Notes: generated by a model from the letters alone, not told the origin. DNA of 33,713 nucleotides from a gamma proteobacterium L18 (GCA_000497835.1 KI547165.1:504670-538382); one strand, 5' to 3'. Shown: positions 8,467 through 16,580, counted from the first letter of the stretch. Numbers and translations are program-made.

Positions 8467-8545
8467 AGCACCATAGTTGCCCCAGTGACCGCGCACCCTC
8501 AACGTCTGAGCGGTTGTGGAACGGGCGAACCCACAGGGGCAGATC

Positions 8546-9775
8546 ATGAGCAACACAGGCGTGCTTGCAGAACCGGACAGCGCTTCGCCGCACATCAGCG
8601 CCGGGCTGACCTTCGCCATGGCCGCAGCCGCAGGGCTGGCGGTGGCGAATATCTATTACAACCAACCTATGCTGGGCATTTTGCAGGCGGAGCTGCCGGG
8701 CAGCCTGACGGCGTACGTGCCCACGGCCACGCAACTGGGCTACGCCATCGGCCTGTTCGCCCTGGTGCCCTTGGGTGACCTGGTGGAGCGCCGGCGGCTG
8801 ATCATCCTGCAGTTCATGGTGCTGGCCGCCACGCTGGTCGCCGCCGCGCTGGCCCCTTCTGCGGGGGTGTTGCTGGTGGCTTCGCTGTTGCTGGGCATGG
8901 CGTCCACCGTCGCTCAACAGATTGTGCCCTTCGCGGCGCAACTGGCCCACCCCGAGCGGCGCGGCGCCGTGGTGGGGACGGTGATGTCGGGTGTGCTGTG
9001 CGGCATTCTGCTGAGCCGTACATTGTCCGGTTTCGTCGCCACCCACTATGGCTGGCGCGCGATGTTCTGGCTGGGCGCGCCGCTGGCGATGGCCGCAGGC
9101 GGGGTGATGGCCTTGTCGCTGCCGCGCAGTGTGCCAGCGGCCAGCACGTCATACCTGCGCCTGATCGGTTCGCTGGGGCACCTGTGGCGCAGCTTCGCCG
9201 AACTGCGGGTGGCGGCCGTCACCCAGGCGTTGCTGTTCGCCGCCTTCAGTGCCTTCTGGACGGTGCTGGCGCTGCGTCTGCAAGCCGCAGGCTTTGAACT
9301 CAACGCCCAGGCCGCCGGGCTGTTCGGCATCGTCGGCGCCATCGGCATCCTGGCGGCGCCCCTGGCAGGCCGCATCGCCGATCGCCGTGGCCCGCACAGC
9401 GTGATCATCGTCGGCAGCGTGCTGACACTGGTGGCGTGGCTGGTATTGGGGCTGTGGACGTCGCTGATCGGCATCGTGGTGGGCTGCATCCTGCTGGACT
9501 TCGCGGTGCAGAGTGCGTTGGTGTCCAACCAGCATTTGATCTATGCCTTGATGCCAGCGGCACGGGCGAGGCTGAATACGATCTTCATGGGTTCGATGTT
9601 TCTGGGTGGCGCGGTGGGGGCTGCAGTGGCGACCCAGGTCTGGAGTGGCGGCGGCTGGCTGGGAATGTCGATGCTGGGGGCCGGGCTGGCGATGGTGGCG
9701 GTGGTGGTGCAAGCGCTGTCGGTGCGCCGCCGTGCGGCCGCTGCCGAAGGCTGCGCTGGCCCTCGCGTGCACTGA
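8546..9775 (+). CDS. MFS transporter (YnfM-like, 12 helices)
   Basis: 409 residues from ATG 8546, preceded by AGGGGCAG; an in-frame ATG ten codons upstream lacks a comparable site. The [13 protein letters not shown] motif near the first helix and [13 protein letters not shown] in the loop between helices 2 and 3 identify the major facilitator superfamily and the subgroup of E. coli YnfM-type exporters. About 12 hydrophobic segments are visible, with a second-half [10 protein letters not shown] loop. The substrate is unknown; drug or metabolite efflux is typical. Probably regulated by the divergent LysR. The last nine or so codons overlap a REP-like repeat (9737-9761). Confidence 0.9.
   Translation: MSNTGVLAEPDSASPHISAGLTFAMAAAAGLAVANIYYNQPMLGILQAELPGSLTAYVPTATQLGYAIGLFALVPLGDLVERRRLIILQFMVLAATLVAAALAPSAGVLLVASLLLGMASTVAQQIVPFAAQLAHPERRGAVVGTVMSGVLCGILLSRTLSGFVATHYGWRAMFWLGAPLAMAAGGVMALSLPRSVPAASTSYLRLIGSLGHLWRSFAELRVAAVTQALLFAAFSAFWTVLALRLQAAGFELNAQAAGLFGIVGAIGILAAPLAGRIADRRGPHSVIIVGSVLTLVAWLVLGLWTSLIGIVVGCILLDFAVQSALVSNQHLIYALMPAARARLNTIFMGSMFLGGAVGAAVATQVWSGGGWLGMSMLGAGLAMVAVVVQALSVRRRAAAAEGCAGPRVH
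9737..9761 (+). repeat. REP-like 25-base repeat inside the end of the MFS gene
   Basis: These 25 bases match the reverse complement of 33550-33574 at 24 positions. The core is GCCGCTGCCGAAGG. The copy encodes part of the C-terminal tail of the transporter. Confidence 0.6.
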
Positions 9776-9813
9776 AGATCTGCATTGGGGGTCAGGGCCG
9801 GCGCAGCCTGACG

Positions 9814-9825
9814 GCAGCGGCTACG
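9814..9825 (+). repeat. REP-like core GCAGCGGCTACG, intergenic copy
   Basis: The same 12 bases occur exactly at 9814-9825, 19713-19724 and 33567-33578, all outside genes and all on the plus strand. They are the reverse complement of a GTAGCCGCTGC-type Pseudomonas REP core. Confidence 0.5.
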
Positions 9826-9832
9826 CACTTGC

Positions 9833-10336
9833 TCAGCGCTCGACCGTGCGCCACGTTACCAGGCCTGTCAGGCCATGGTCGGTTTTGAGGTAGCGCAGCA
9901 GGTTCTGTGCTTCGCCTTTCTCCTCGCACGGCCCAGCGTAGAGGTGGGGCGGCTCATCGAGTACCGTCGGGATATCGATCTGCGCCAGTTGCGCCGCCAT
10001 CCGCTGATATTCCTCGTCGGTGGCCGGCGTGAAGCGGGCCACCCAGCCGCTGCGCTGCTTGACCGCGATGGGCGCGACGCTAGCCGCACAGTGCCTGCAG
10101 CGCGAGGCTGCGGCGGCGATGGCTTTGGCGCAGGCGGGGCAGGGGCGCAGGTCTTCATGCACTAGCGCGTCGATGCCGGTTTTGGGCAGGCGCTGCATCA
10201 GCAGCAGGGCAATCAGCCCGGCCGCCGGGAAGCACAACCCGATGGCGAACCAGCGAGGCCCGGGGCGACCACGCTGGCTGGCGCTGTAGGCGGTGATGCC
10301 GGCGAGCATCACCCAAAGCAGTAATTCAATCCCCAT
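9833..10336 (-). CDS. Small membrane protein with zinc-ribbon motif, function unknown
   Basis: 167 residues. Two N-terminal hydrophobic segments (residues about 2-18 and 30-48) precede a soluble part with CPAC (C66, C69) and CRHC (C80, C83), a CxxC-x10-CxxC zinc-ribbon. The C-terminal 80 residues (EYQRMAAQLAQIDIPTVLDE region) match nothing I recognise, but the frame is open throughout with normal codon use. Start ATG 10336 has only a weak ribosome site. It converges with the MFS gene. No partner is obvious. Confidence 0.75.
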   Translation of the reverse strand: MGIELLLWVMLAGITAYSASQRGRPGPRWFAIGLCFPAAGLIALLLMQRLPKTGIDALVHEDLRPCPACAKAIAAAASRCRHCAASVAPIAVKQRSGWVARFTPATDEEYQRMAAQLAQIDIPTVLDEPPHLYAGPCEEKGEAQNLLRYLKTDHGLTGLVTWRTVER

Positions 10337-10617
10337 GTGACTGGCCTCAACCGCGAACGCGACGCTTGGTGGTGGGGAGTGCCAGGGACAAATTCCGTTT
10401 CACGTGGGTCTTCCTTTCTGAATGCGTTCAAGGGGGTGCGAACACCGGGTGCTCGCGCACATTGTAACAATCCTGATGCAGTTGAGCCAATCGGGCGGCC
10501 GGCGCTGCACCACGCAAGGGTGTGTCCGGGAGGGGACTAGTCATGATGCGCTTCAGGATGGTACGGTCTGGACTTTGAATTTTCGAGCGTTGACCCGGTG
10601 ACACTCAGGAGCCCCAC

Positions 10618-10806
10618 ATGAAACGCAATGGACGCCGCAAGCGAGCCCGCGAAAACATCGAACGGATGATCGCCAGGATCAACCGCCTGGAGGCCCAGGG
10701 CCAAGCAGGGAGCCGCGTTGGTGCGGTGTATAAGGTGCTGCAATCACTCTGCAGCCCGTTCACGGCGATGCTGGGTGTATTCAACCGCACGCCCGAGCGC
10801 AGGTAG
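10618..10806 (+). CDS. Small basic hypothetical protein
   Basis: 62 residues with a well placed AGGAG (10607-10611) six bases before the ATG. The N-terminus is strongly basic (MKRNGRRKRARENIERMIAR), followed by an amphipathic helix and an uncharged middle. There is no membrane helix or known domain. The next gene starts two bases after its stop, so the two are likely co-translated. Basic charge could mean nucleic-acid or ribosome contact, but nothing shows it directly. Confidence 0.6.
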   Translation: MKRNGRRKRARENIERMIARINRLEAQGQAGSRVGAVYKVLQSLCSPFTAMLGVFNRTPERR

Positions 10807-10808
10807 CG

Positions 10809-11183
10809 ATGACGACGACGCGTCCAAGCGCCACCATCCTCTCGACTGAATTGGACGTGCTGGTCACTCATCCCCTTAATGAGGCTGATGATGATGCGCT
10901 TGTTCGTGCAGCGCAGGCTGTCTGGTACTCCGATGTAAACCTGGAAGCAGCGTTCAATGCTTTCTTGCGCAAGCATCGCAGTGACGTTGAAATGCGTCGT
11001 GCAGGGTATCTGCTCGAGCGTTTTACGCAATTCACCTGCGTGACTGATGCACGAGTTAATGAAACTTTGCGCGTACTCGACCGGGTATCAGCCCATAAAC
11101 AGGGGAATGTTGTAGCGAAGGGGCGAGTCGACCGCCTGGCCTTGGCCTGGGGTCTTGAGATGGGATTGGGCCTGAAGGCATAG
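10809..11183 (+). CDS. Hypothetical protein, second gene of a two-gene unit
   Basis: 124 residues starting two bases after the preceding small gene. Predominantly helical and soluble (DADDALVRAAQAVW-like and AAFNAFLRKHRSDVEMRRAG stretches). It ends in a charged helix and GLEMGLGLKA. No family recognised. A hairpin terminator follows about 80 bases downstream. Codon use is less GC-biased than in the secretion genes, which hints at accessory origin. Confidence 0.65.
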   Translation: MTTTRPSATILSTELDVLVTHPLNEADDDALVRAAQAVWYSDVNLEAAFNAFLRKHRSDVEMRRAGYLLERFTQFTCVTDARVNETLRVLDRVSAHKQGNVVAKGRVDRLALAWGLEMGLGLKA

Positions 11184-11263
11184 GCATTGATGCCCTTTCA
11201 AACCCGGCACTTCGAAGCGACTCAGCGGCAACTTGCTACGGTGTAGACCGCACGCGAATGATC

Positions 11264-11289
11264 AAACCGGCCCAACGGCCGGTTTTTTT
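11264..11289 (+). terminator. Rho-independent terminator
   Basis: AAACCGGCC (11264-11272) pairs perfectly with GGCCGGTTT (11277-11285) across a four-base loop, and the stem runs into seven T residues. It closes the 10618-11183 unit and faces the end of the convergent LysR gene. Confidence 0.9.
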
Positions 11290-11306
11290 GTGTCTGGCAA
11301 CCAGCT

Positions 11307-12206
11307 TTATCCGACCTTTTGCTTAAAGCGCTTGACCTGCTCCAAGCTGTGGTCGATGTGACCCGTGACCCAGGTTCTGAAATGCTCACACTTGGCACTG
11401 TGCTCAAATGGCACTGCCGATAACAGGCAGTAGCTGGACCCATCCGCCGCGAATCCAAACGGCGCCACCAACTGCCCCGACGCCAGCTCGTCCTGCACCA
11501 TCAGAAACGACGCCATGCTGATGCCCAGGCCCGCCGTGGCTGCCTGAAGGCACAGGTAGAAGTGTTCATATTCCACCCGTGGGGCAACGGGCACCGGCTG
11601 GTCGCCCATGCGCAGCCAGTTATCCCAGGCGGCAGGCCGCGTGCGGCTACGCAACAGTTGTTGCCCCTCCAGTCGGCCATCTTCAGGGCAGTTGGACGGC
11701 GTGCACACCGGCCCGATCCACTCCTCGCAGATCGCCACGCTGTGCAGCGACTCATCCCAGTGAAAGTCATCCCGGCGGATAGCCAGGTCAACGCCTGTGC
11801 GGGCGAAGTCGATCGGGCCGCCCGCCGCCAGTAGCTGCAACTGTAGATGCGGGTAGCGGGCATGAAAGTCCGGCAGTCGCGGGATCAGCCATTTCATGGC
11901 AATGGTGGGCTCGCAGGAGACTACCAGCACGTCCTCGCGCGCCTCGTTCTGCAGGCGATGCACGGTGCTTTCCAGTTGCTCGAACAGCGGCGCGGTGACG
12001 TTGTACAGCGTGCGTCCGGCCTGGTTGAGGAAGATGGCGCGGTTGCGGCGCTCGAACAGTTCCAGGCCCAGCGCCTCTTCCAGCAAGCGTACCTGGCGGC
12101 TGACGGCACCATGGGTGACGTGCAGCAACTGCGCGGCCTTGACGAAGCTCTGGGTTTGCGCAGCGACGGTGAAAAAGCGGAATGACGCCAGGGGAGGCAA
12201 GCTCAT
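11307..12206 (-). CDS. LysR-family transcriptional regulator (GcvA-like subgroup)
   Basis: 299 residues. The start MSLPPLASFRFFTVAAQTQS and HVTHGAVSRQVRLLEEALGL are the GcvA/AmpR-type winged HTH signature; FERRNRAIFLNQAGRTLYNV follows. The effector-binding domain includes RTGVDLAIRRDDFHW and LGISMASFLMVQDELASGQL. It is divergent from the LysE-family exporter at 12367, the standard ArgP/LysE-like arrangement, so it probably activates that exporter when a small amino-acid-like ligand accumulates. The ligand is unknown. Confidence 0.9.
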   Translation of the reverse strand: MSLPPLASFRFFTVAAQTQSFVKAAQLLHVTHGAVSRQVRLLEEALGLELFERRNRAIFLNQAGRTLYNVTAPLFEQLESTVHRLQNEAREDVLVVSCEPTIAMKWLIPRLPDFHARYPHLQLQLLAAGGPIDFARTGVDLAIRRDDFHWDESLHSVAICEEWIGPVCTPSNCPEDGRLEGQQLLRSRTRPAAWDNWLRMGDQPVPVAPRVEYEHFYLCLQAATAGLGISMASFLMVQDELASGQLVAPFGFAADGSSYCLLSAVPFEHSAKCEHFRTWVTGHIDHSLEQVKRFKQKVG

Positions 12207-12366
12207 ATGGACGATGAATTCTCACAGATTTGCGTGACTATAAATCGATTTCTCAATCCTGAGCAAACGCTGATCATAGGCTGCCATAGGCGTTGGGTAT
12301 CAACGCTTGATGGCCGTCATTGGTAGAGGTATCTGTGCAAATGTGTAGCGCATCAGGAGGCAAGCA

Positions 12367-12987
12367 ATGAATGAGTTGTTGGCGGTCGCCGCCATTACTG
12401 TCCTGGCGGTGATCAGCCCCGGACCCGACTTCGCCATGGTGATCCGCAACAGTTACGCCTACGGGCGTGCCAGCGGGTTGATGGCGGCACTGGGTATCGC
12501 CTGCGGGGTGCAGGTGCATGTGTTTTATACGGTGTTTGGCATTGCCGTGATTATCAGCCAGTCACCGTTGCTGTTTGTGGGGATGAAAGTGCTGGGGGCT
12601 GGGTACTTGATCTATCTGGGGGTGAGTTCGCTGCGCAACTCCTCCAGGTGGGTGCTGGGAGAGGCGCGGGGGCCGATGCCGTCGCACTGGAAAGCTTTCC
12701 GGACGGGCTTGCTCACCAATGCGCTGAACCCCAAGACGATGCTCTTTGTGGTGGCCACCTATACCCAGGTGGTGAAGGCGGGCAGCTCCATGCAGGTGAA
12801 CTTTTGCTATGGGCTGTTCATGTCGTTGTCGCATGGGGTGTGGTTCAGCGTGGTGGCGTTGTTCTTTTCCGCCGAGGGGCTGCGGCGACGGATGCTGGAG
12901 CGGCAGCCCATCATCGATCGCTGCATCGGGGTGGCGCTGATCGGGCTGGGGGCTTGCCTGGTGATGCCTGCCTTCAGTCACGCTTGA
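12367..12987 (+). CDS. LysE/RhtB-family amino-acid exporter
   Basis: 206 residues, the usual length for LysE/RhtB proteins, with about six hydrophobic segments. The N-terminal ISPGPDFAMVIRNSYAYGR and AALGIACGVQVH are the family signature, and LGAGYLIYLGVSSLR and TNALNPKTMLFVV follow in order. The ribosome site AGGAGG at 12355-12360 is six bases from the ATG and near ideal. The family exports amino acids or homoserine-lactone-like metabolites; the substrate here cannot be told. The divergent LysR gene is the likely regulator. The 3' end overlaps the convergent gene by 14 bases. Confidence 0.92.
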   Translation: MNELLAVAAITVLAVISPGPDFAMVIRNSYAYGRASGLMAALGIACGVQVHVFYTVFGIAVIISQSPLLFVGMKVLGAGYLIYLGVSSLRNSSRWVLGEARGPMPSHWKAFRTGLLTNALNPKTMLFVVATYTQVVKAGSSMQVNFCYGLFMSLSHGVWFSVVALFFSAEGLRRRMLERQPIIDRCIGVALIGLGACLVMPAFSHA

Positions 12988-13300
12988 CGGGCTCAAGGCA
13001 GGCGTACCACTGGGCGTAGGGTGTATTCGCCACCTGCCGGCGGTTGTAGTCCGGGCTGCCATCTGCCCACCAGACGGGCCCGCGTTCGCCCAGCGCAACC
13101 TTGGCATCATTGACGGCGGCCCGGGCCTTCGCCAACTCGGCAGATGCGCCGGATGCCTTGGATGTCTTCACCGCGCGGCGGGCGGCCATCAGCTGTGCCA
13201 CCAGGTGGTCCCGGGTATCAGCGTCCAGGGCGGGATTGCTGCAGCGCCACAATTGACCTTTGACCACAAAATAGCGGCCGTCAGGCGTGGTGGGGTGCAT
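12974..13300 (-). CDS. Conserved hypothetical protein of pseudomonads
   Basis: 108 residues from ATG 13300. The start MHPTTPDGRYFVVKGQLWRC fits a recurrent small protein I recall from pseudomonads, with a C-terminal GERGPVWWADGSPDYNR motif. The middle is a charged helix (ARRAVKTSKASGASAELAKA). Function unknown. An in-frame ATG to the right would extend it through the overlapping small membrane-protein gene and was rejected. It lies 11 bases after that gene and is probably co-transcribed. Confidence 0.8.
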   Translation of the reverse strand: MHPTTPDGRYFVVKGQLWRCSNPALDADTRDHLVAQLMAARRAVKTSKASGASAELAKARAAVNDAKVALGERGPVWWADGSPDYNRRQVANTPYAQWYACLEPVKRD

Positions 13301-13311
13301 TAGGGTCAGCC

Positions 13312-13476
13312 CTATGCGGACAGGGACACTGACGCGTGAGGACGTGCCACGCGCTGCGCATAAACGCGCGGGGCGGGGACGCGTCGACGGGCAACCCGCC
13401 CGATCCCCCACAGCATGGCAAGGGCAATCGCCAGCCAAGCGGCGATCATGGTGAAGATAGTCATTGAAAGGCTCAT
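13312..13476 (-). CDS. Single-pass small membrane protein
   Basis: 54 residues, read directly from the minus strand. A near-perfect AAAGGAGG ribosome site (plus-strand 13482-13489) precedes the ATG at 13476. Residues 4-26 (SMTIFTMIAAWLAIALAMLW) form one membrane helix, followed by a basic cytoplasmic-type tail (RRRVPAPR). The stop is 11 bases before the 108-residue gene, so the pair looks like an operon. Function unknown. Confidence 0.75.
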   Translation of the reverse strand: MSLSMTIFTMIAAWLAIALAMLWGIGRVARRRVPAPRVYAQRVARPHASVSLSA

Positions 13477-13628
13477 GGGTGCCTCCTTTGGGTTATCGTC
13501 GTCATGTGCTCTCCTTGATTGACTGGTTGGACGGGCAGGGATTCCATTTATTTCCCAGCTGAGCAGCGCCTGGCAGGCTGTACATAGCTGCTCGGAACGC
13601 AGTACGGCAGACTTTAACCTGCTTTTGT

Positions 13629-13644
13629 CTGTATGTATATACAG
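13629..13644. promoter_or_regulatory. LexA-type SOS box
   Basis: CTGTATGTATATACAG fits the LexA consensus CTG-N10-CAG with an alternating AT centre. It lies in the 254-base gap between the minus-strand small membrane gene (start 13476) and the plus-strand peptide gene (start 13731), 86 bases before the latter. A candidate plus-strand promoter overlaps it (TTGTCT at 13625-13630 and TATGGT at 13646-13651, spacer 15), but which side is controlled is not decided by sequence. Confidence 0.8.
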
Positions 13645-13730
13645 TATGGTTACTGACTGCTCGGCTTCTACTCAGCTCCCCGTGCTAGAGTCATGCTTCC
13701 GACAGGAATATTCACCACAAGGATGTTCAG

Positions 13731-13832
13731 ATGCGCACAGTTGCAGCTCTCCTGCTGATTTCAGTCGTGCCGATTCCCACAACTGATCTGCTGCCTAAGC
13801 CCGTGGCAGAGTTTGTCTCTTCGCTTTTTTGA
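13731..13832 (+). CDS. Candidate 33-residue hydrophobic peptide downstream of SOS box
   Basis: ATG 13731 is preceded by AAGG (13719-13722) with an eight-base spacer. The peptide begins MRTVAALLLISVVPIPTTDL and ends in AEFVSSLF; residues 3-16 are hydrophobic. It could be a membrane peptide in the manner of SOS-induced TisB-type peptides, or a leader peptide. The next gene (13884) starts 51 bases on with no terminator between, so the two could share a transcript. Coding status rests on the ribosome site and hydrophobic pattern only. Confidence 0.45.
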   Translation: MRTVAALLLISVVPIPTTDLLPKPVAEFVSSLF

Positions 13833-13883
13833 GTCTACACGTCCGCTCAAGCATTCTTCCTGAACACAGGCGTTACCTGAACA

Positions 13884-14495
13884 ATGAATCACCCGCTGTT
13901 TGTTTCCCTGGATGGCCCCAAAGGCACCGGCAAGACCACGCTGCTGGAGGCCATCACCCACGCACTGCGGGCAGATGGCAAGAAGGTGATCCGCCTCAGC
14001 GAGCGCAACAATGATCCCTATCGCGCCGACACCATGGCCCTGGTCAACCAACTCGCCAGAAACCCTGACCGGGACCTTGAACTGCGGGTGTGTGAGCGGC
14101 TGGCGCAAAGCCGGGCCTGGATTTCGCAGCACGTACTGCCCCAGCAAGCGGCGGGCAGCATTGTGCTGATCGATCGCTGGTATCCCTCCGATGCGGCGTT
14201 CCGCAGGCTGGTGCCGTTCGCGCAGATTCTGCAGTTGAACCTTGAGCACGGCGTGCGTGTGCCGGACCTGCTGGTCGGGGTGGTCACCGCCCCTGAAATC
14301 TCGTGGGCGAGGGCGGCGGCACGGACGCGGGGGCTGGGGAGTACGGTGATGTTCAACCTGGAGCAGCAGGTCGCGGCTACTGAAGCGTTCGAACTGGCGG
14401 TGGCGGAGCACGGGTGGGTGCTGTGTCGCAACGAAGGGACGGTCGAGGAAGCGGTCGTGCAGGTGGTTGCCGAGATTTCCAGGTTGCTTGACTGA
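13884..14495 (+). CDS. Thymidylate-kinase-like P-loop (deoxy)nucleotide kinase
   Basis: 203 residues. The N-terminus FVSLDGPKGTGKTTLLEAIT is a P-loop of the dTMP-kinase family (Walker A around residues 10-18). IVLIDRWYPSDAAFRR supplies the DRx substrate motif, and RAAARTRGLGS is a lid-like basic stretch. The length matches Tmk, but the family's DR(Y/F)..S motif is altered to DRWYPSD, so this is better read as a paralogue than as the housekeeping enzyme. It may phosphorylate another nucleotide. It sits downstream of an SOS box and peptide, which would fit a DNA-damage or nucleotide-pool role. The substrate is inferred. Confidence 0.8.
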   Translation: MNHPLFVSLDGPKGTGKTTLLEAITHALRADGKKVIRLSERNNDPYRADTMALVNQLARNPDRDLELRVCERLAQSRAWISQHVLPQQAAGSIVLIDRWYPSDAAFRRLVPFAQILQLNLEHGVRVPDLLVGVVTAPEISWARAAARTRGLGSTVMFNLEQQVAATEAFELAVAEHGWVLCRNEGTVEEAVVQVVAEISRLLD

Positions 14496-14527
14496 TATTT
14501 CATGCTGCGCGTGCTTCGTTATGGGAG

Positions 14528-14583
14528 GGAGTACAAATGTACTCCGAGCGCGTTGAGGCACACGAAACGCCTCAACGCGCTCG
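14528..14583 (+). other. Two adjoining perfect hairpins upstream of ABC transporter
   Basis: GGAGTAC (14528-14534) pairs with GTACTCC (14539-14545) over an AAAT loop. Directly next to it, a perfect 15-base stem (14545-14559 with 14569-14583, sharing one base with the first) encloses nine bases. No T-run follows, so this is not a classical terminator. It lies in the 132-base gap between the kinase-like gene and the ABC gene and could be an attenuator, an mRNA stabiliser or a mobile repeat. Confidence 0.6.
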
Positions 14584-14627
14584 TTAAATGGCAGAATCGT
14601 CAGCATCTGATGATTATGGAGACCCCC

Positions 14628-16481
14628 ATGCTTCGCGTGCTTGAACAACGGCTCGACCCTTTTCCGCCTGATGAACTGCCGCCACCCCCCGAGGGCCTGG
14701 CGCGATTCATGTGGGCCTGCACTCGAGGCGCGCGGGGTTACGTGCTGGCGCTGGCGCTGCTCAGCGCCGGGGTGTCGATCTACGAAGCCTGGCTGTTTTC
14801 CTTCCTCGGCCAGGTTGTGGACCTGCTGTCCACCTGGCAAGCGGGCGGGGCGGGCGCCGGCCAAGAGCGTCATGTGCTGTGGGGCATCGGCCTGGTACTG
14901 GTGGCCAGCGTCGGCCTGGTGGCGTTGCGCACGATGGTGCAGCACCAGGTATTGGCGATCAATTTGCCGCTCAGGCTGCGCTGGGACTTCCACCGGCTGA
15001 TGCTGCGGCAAAGCCTGTCGTTCTTCTCCGACGAGTTCTCCGGCCGGGTGACCACCAAAGTCATGCAGACCGCGCTGGCCGTGCGCGACGTGCTGTTCAC
15101 GGTCATCGAGATCGTGCCGGGCATCGGCGTGTACTTCATCGCGATCATCGCCCTGGCGGGCGCCTTCGACCTGAAACTGATGCTGCCTTTCCTGGCCTGG
15201 ATCGTCTTGTTCGGGCTGGCGATGCTGTACTTCGTGCCGCGCCTGGGCAAGGTCGGGCAGGAGCAGGCCCATGCGCGGTCCTCCATGACCGGCCGCATCT
15301 CGGACGCCTACACCAACATCACCACGGTGAAGCTGTTCTCGCACTCCAAGCGCGAAGCGCAATTCGCCCGCGCCGCCATGGAGGACTTCAAGCACACCGG
15401 CTTTCGCCAGATGCGCCTGGTCAGCCAGTTCGAAATCGTCAACCAGGCGCTGGTGGTGGCCCTGATTCTGAGCGCGGGTGGCTACGCCCTGTGGCTGTGG
15501 CACCAGGGCCAGGTCGGCACCGGCGCCGTGGCGGCGATCACCGCCATGGCCCTGCGCATCAACGGCATGTCGCACTGGATCATGTGGCAGATGACCTCGC
15601 TGTTCGAAAACATCGGCACCGTCCAGGACGGCATGGCCACCCTGACCCGTGGGCCGAAGGTGCAGGACATCAAAGACGCCGGCACGCTGACCACCTCCGG
15701 CGGCGCGGTCACCTTCGACAAGGTGAGCTTCAACTATAACGGCGAGCGCCAAGTGCTCGACGGCCTGAGCCTGCACATCCGCGCGGGTGAAAAAGTCGGC
15801 CTGGTGGGCCGCTCCGGCGCCGGCAAATCGACCCTGATCAACCTGCTGTTGCGGTTCTACGACGTCGACCGCGGCGTCATCCGCATCGATGGCCAGAACA
15901 TCGCCGAGGTGACCCAGGACAGCCTGCGCAGCGCCGTGGGCATGGTGACCCAGGACACCTCGCTGCTGCACCGCTCGATCCGCGACAACATTGCCTATGG
16001 CCGGCCGGATGCGACCGACGCGCAGATTCGCACCGCAGCCGCCAACGCCCAGGCCGATGGGTTCATCAGCCAGCTGAGCGATCGCGACGGCCACTCCGGG
16101 TACGACACGCTGGTGGGCGAGCGCGGCATCAAACTGTCCGGTGGCCAGCGGCAACGTATCGCCATTGCCCGGGTGATGCTGAAAAACGCACCGATCCTGT
16201 TGCTGGACGAAGCCACCAGCGCACTGGATTCGGAGGTGGAAGTGGCGATCCAGGAGAGCCTGGACGAGATGATGCAGGGCAAGACGGTGATCGCCATTGC
16301 CCACCGCTTGTCGACGATTGCGGCGATGGATCGGCTGATCGTGATGGACGAGGGGCGGATCATCGAGCAGGGCACCCACGCCGAGTTGCTGGCGCGCAAC
16401 GGCGTGTATGCGCGGTTGTGGCAGCATCAGAGCGGCGGCTTTCTGGGCGAGGATGAGGGCGTGATGGAAGCCGTGGAGTAA
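14628..16481 (+). CDS. ABC exporter, fused membrane and ATPase domains
   Basis: 617 residues from ATG 14628, chosen for GGAG six bases upstream; in-frame ATGs at 14616 and 14502 are weaker. The N-terminal type IV exporter membrane domain has about six helices (residues about 25-330). The nucleotide-binding domain has Walker A GRSGAGKST (K400), Q-loop MVTQDTSLLH, signature LSGGQRQRIAIAR (about 503), Walker B ILLLDEATSALD (D527, E528) and the H-loop IAIAHRLSTIA. Such half-transporters dimerise and export lipids, peptides or drugs; the substrate is unknown. It is probably not translationally coupled to the kinase-like gene, given the hairpins between. Confidence 0.93.
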   Translation: MLRVLEQRLDPFPPDELPPPPEGLARFMWACTRGARGYVLALALLSAGVSIYEAWLFSFLGQVVDLLSTWQAGGAGAGQERHVLWGIGLVLVASVGLVALRTMVQHQVLAINLPLRLRWDFHRLMLRQSLSFFSDEFSGRVTTKVMQTALAVRDVLFTVIEIVPGIGVYFIAIIALAGAFDLKLMLPFLAWIVLFGLAMLYFVPRLGKVGQEQAHARSSMTGRISDAYTNITTVKLFSHSKREAQFARAAMEDFKHTGFRQMRLVSQFEIVNQALVVALILSAGGYALWLWHQGQVGTGAVAAITAMALRINGMSHWIMWQMTSLFENIGTVQDGMATLTRGPKVQDIKDAGTLTTSGGAVTFDKVSFNYNGERQVLDGLSLHIRAGEKVGLVGRSGAGKSTLINLLLRFYDVDRGVIRIDGQNIAEVTQDSLRSAVGMVTQDTSLLHRSIRDNIAYGRPDATDAQIRTAAANAQADGFISQLSDRDGHSGYDTLVGERGIKLSGGQRQRIAIARVMLKNAPILLLDEATSALDSEVEVAIQESLDEMMQGKTVIAIAHRLSTIAAMDRLIVMDEGRIIEQGTHAELLARNGVYARLWQHQSGGFLGEDEGVMEAVE

Positions 16482-16489
16482 GCATCTGC

Positions 16490-16580
16490 CTGTGGGACCG
16501 GGCGAAGCTCGGGAAACGTACACCGCGTACCTCCAGTTAAGACGCGCCGCCCGTTTCCCGAGCTTCGCCCGGTCCCACAG
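16490..16580. repeat. REPIN-type inverted repeat; right arm lies inside lysR
   Basis: Perfect 29-base arms (16490-16518 and 16552-16580), core GGGACCGGGCGAAGCTCGGG, with a 33-base loop. The arm differs in sequence from the 7410 REPIN but has the same layout and loop length and the same TGTGGGA outer edge. The right arm encodes residues of the LysR C-terminus. Confidence 0.85.

Noticed and set aside
8408..9046. N-terminal extension of the LysR gene by about 213 residues
   Set aside because: It would run through the divergent promoter and the MFS gene; the LysR HTH begins exactly at ATG 8407.
13884..14495. Calling the kinase-like gene the housekeeping tmk
   Set aside because: The DR motif is changed to DRWYPSD, and it lacks the holB or mltG neighbours usual for tmk in pseudomonads.
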